Positions 62,994 through 64,000 of a stretch of 64,000 nt of DNA are shown here, piece by piece; position 1 is the first letter of the stretch; each line of letters begins with the position of its first letter. The notes under the pieces were generated by a model. The model did no database searches. It was not told the DNA's origin and saw only the letters and a list, made by a program, of their open reading frames with translations. Source of the DNA: Alcanivorax limicola (GTDB taxonomy: Bacteria; Pseudomonadota; Gammaproteobacteria; Pseudomonadales; Alcanivoracaceae); NCBI RefSeq assembly GCF_019931215.1, contig NZ_JAIOUB010000002.1, forward strand, positions 186,001-250,000, given 5' to 3'. The position numbers and the translations under genes are program-made.

Positions 62994-64000
62994 ATGCGAT
63001 TTTTTGTTTATTGCTGCGTGCTGGGCATGTCAGCCACTCACGCTGCAGAGTTGCCTGCGGTGCGCGTGGTGGCGGAGGAATCCGCCGACACCACCCAGCG
63101 GTATGCCGACAGTCATATTGATGCCGAGCGCCTGGCCAGCGGCGCGCCCGTCAATGCGGAACAGATCGCTTTGCGCACGGTGTCGCTGCAGATGACACAG
63201 CCGGACAATCGCAACACCGGTATTTTCCTGCGGGGTCTGGGCACCACCGCGTTCAACGACGGCATGCGCGGCAGCGTCGGCGTGACCGTGGACGATGTGT
63301 ATCTCGGCCGCCAGGCCATGTTTCCCGCGCATCTGTATGACCTGGCAGGCGTCGACGTAGCGCGCACCCCGGTGCTCAACGGTCCGGGCCCGGCTACCAG
63401 TGTTGGCGCGCTGCATGTGCGCCACCAGCAGCCCGAATGGCGCACCGGCGCCGCCCTGCAGAGCACGCTTGGCAGCCAGGGTTTGATACAGCACCAACTG
63501 GTGGCCAATGGTGAAATGCTGCCGGGACAACTGGCGGCACGGGTCTCCGCCTACCGCCATCGGCGCGATGGCCTGGTCGAAAATCGCTTCAACGACCGCA
63601 AGCTCAACAATGCACATCACGATGGCGCCCGGGTGCAGTTGTTGTGGCAACCGTTGCCGGATATCCAGGCGCGTTTGTTGCTCGAACGCACCCATCTGGA
63701 TGAAAACTGTTGCGCTTACTCCGTTGCCCATTACAGCCAGGCCTCCCGGGCACGGGCCGCGGCGCTGGGCCATACACTGTTGCCCGCCGATCCTTTTTCG
63801 CGCCAGGTCGCCCAGGACACGGAGAACCGTCGGCTGGTGGATCAGGACGCTGCCACCCTGCATCTGAATGCCTGGGTGTCACCCGCCCTGCAGTTGGTCA
63901 GCGTGACCGGCTGGCGCGATTGGGACATGGATTCCTGGCAAGACCTGGACAGCATTGCGCTGGCCATTGCCCCGCGCGGCGGCGCCTCCATGCAGCATCA
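62994..64000 (+). CDS. TonB-dependent receptor, 3' partial
   Basis: The start is ATG 62994 behind AAAAAGGA; the frame is open to the end of the window (335 residues seen). MRFFVYCCVLGMSATHAAE is a short signal peptide. The plug domain shows IFLRGLGTTAFNDGMRGSVG and VTVDDVYLGRQAMF, then barrel-like strands. The usual plug end VLRGPQGTLFGxNTxGG is replaced by VARTPVLNGPGPATSVGAL, and a clear TonB box is not visible, so it is a divergent member. It follows the sensor kinase gene by 18 bases. Confidence 0.85.
   Translation, partial: MRFFVYCCVLGMSATHAAELPAVRVVAEESADTTQRYADSHIDAERLASGAPVNAEQIALRTVSLQMTQPDNRNTGIFLRGLGTTAFNDGMRGSVGVTVDDVYLGRQAMFPAHLYDLAGVDVARTPVLNGPGPATSVGALHVRHQQPEWRTGAALQSTLGSQGLIQHQLVANGEMLPGQLAARVSAYRHRRDGLVENRFNDRKLNNAHHDGARVQLLWQPLPDIQARLLLERTHLDENCCAYSVAHYSQASRARAAALGHTLLPADPFSRQVAQDTENRRLVDQDAATLHLNAWVSPALQLVSVTGWRDWDMDSWQDLDSIALAIAPRGGASMQH

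Noticed and set aside
1-64000. CRISPR arrays, rRNA or tRNA genes, prophage
   Set aside because: No regular spaced direct repeats, no cloverleaf or rRNA sequence and no phage structural genes were seen when reading both strands.

Overview
The window is a stretch of Gram-negative, gammaproteobacterial chromosome. The order metX-metW-rdgB-hemW, the tripartite RND pump with its TetR repressor, lipoproteins, an OmpA-type outer-membrane protein and a TonB-dependent receptor all fit a Pseudomonas/Alcanivorax-like (possibly marine, metabolically versatile) bacterium. The species cannot be fixed from the sequence alone. The backbone is GC-rich; roughly 22.7-42 kb is visibly richer in A+T and reads as accessory DNA.

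Layout. 1-16.2 kb, almost all on the + strand, is conserved backbone: the end of a periplasmic binding-protein-like gene, metX-metW-rdgB (overlapping operon), a small lipoprotein with a strong terminator, hemW, a TetR-MFP-RND efflux operon with a recognisable promoter/operator, bioA, rsmE, and a large TPR-CHAT lipoprotein. 16.2-22.7 kb, all on the - strand, is a run of small enzymes: an Ada-like protein, an SDR, two methyltransferases, three VOC proteins, a GST, a YdeI-like protein and DUF2938. 22.8-36.0 kb, also mostly - strand, is mixed accessory DNA: sulfotransferase, GNAT, GFA, LysE, an Imm50-like immunity protein, a hydrolase, a Phd/ParE toxin-antitoxin pair, two RibD-C reductases, a flavin reductase, an AraC regulator, a small outer-membrane protein and PhzF. 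It is punctuated by four copies of a GGGGTCAGGTCTC hairpin repeat.

36.0-41.75 kb is an integron gene-cassette array with no integrase in the window. Six single-gene cassettes, all on the - strand, are separated by attC-like sites with conserved CGTTA boundaries. They encode a methyltransferase, two proteins of unknown function, a PD-(D/E)XK nuclease, a four-repeat small protein and an HNH endonuclease. It fits the description of a CALIN (a cluster of attC sites lacking an integrase).

42.2-51 kb returns to backbone: an OsmC-YcaO fusion, an ArsR-SRPBCC-DoxX operon with a perfect operator palindrome, a metallophosphoesterase coupled to an MFS transporter, a PadR regulator, and a large DUF6351-like secreted lipoprotein. 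51-60 kb is dominated by one 2810-codon gene made of repeated Ig-like modules. It contains an internal GlyGly-CTERM-like sorting signal followed directly by a second signal peptide and a complete OmpA-type protein. 60-64 kb carries a response regulator divergent from a 7TM-DISM sensor kinase, and the kinase is followed 18 bp later by a TonB-dependent receptor that runs off the window.
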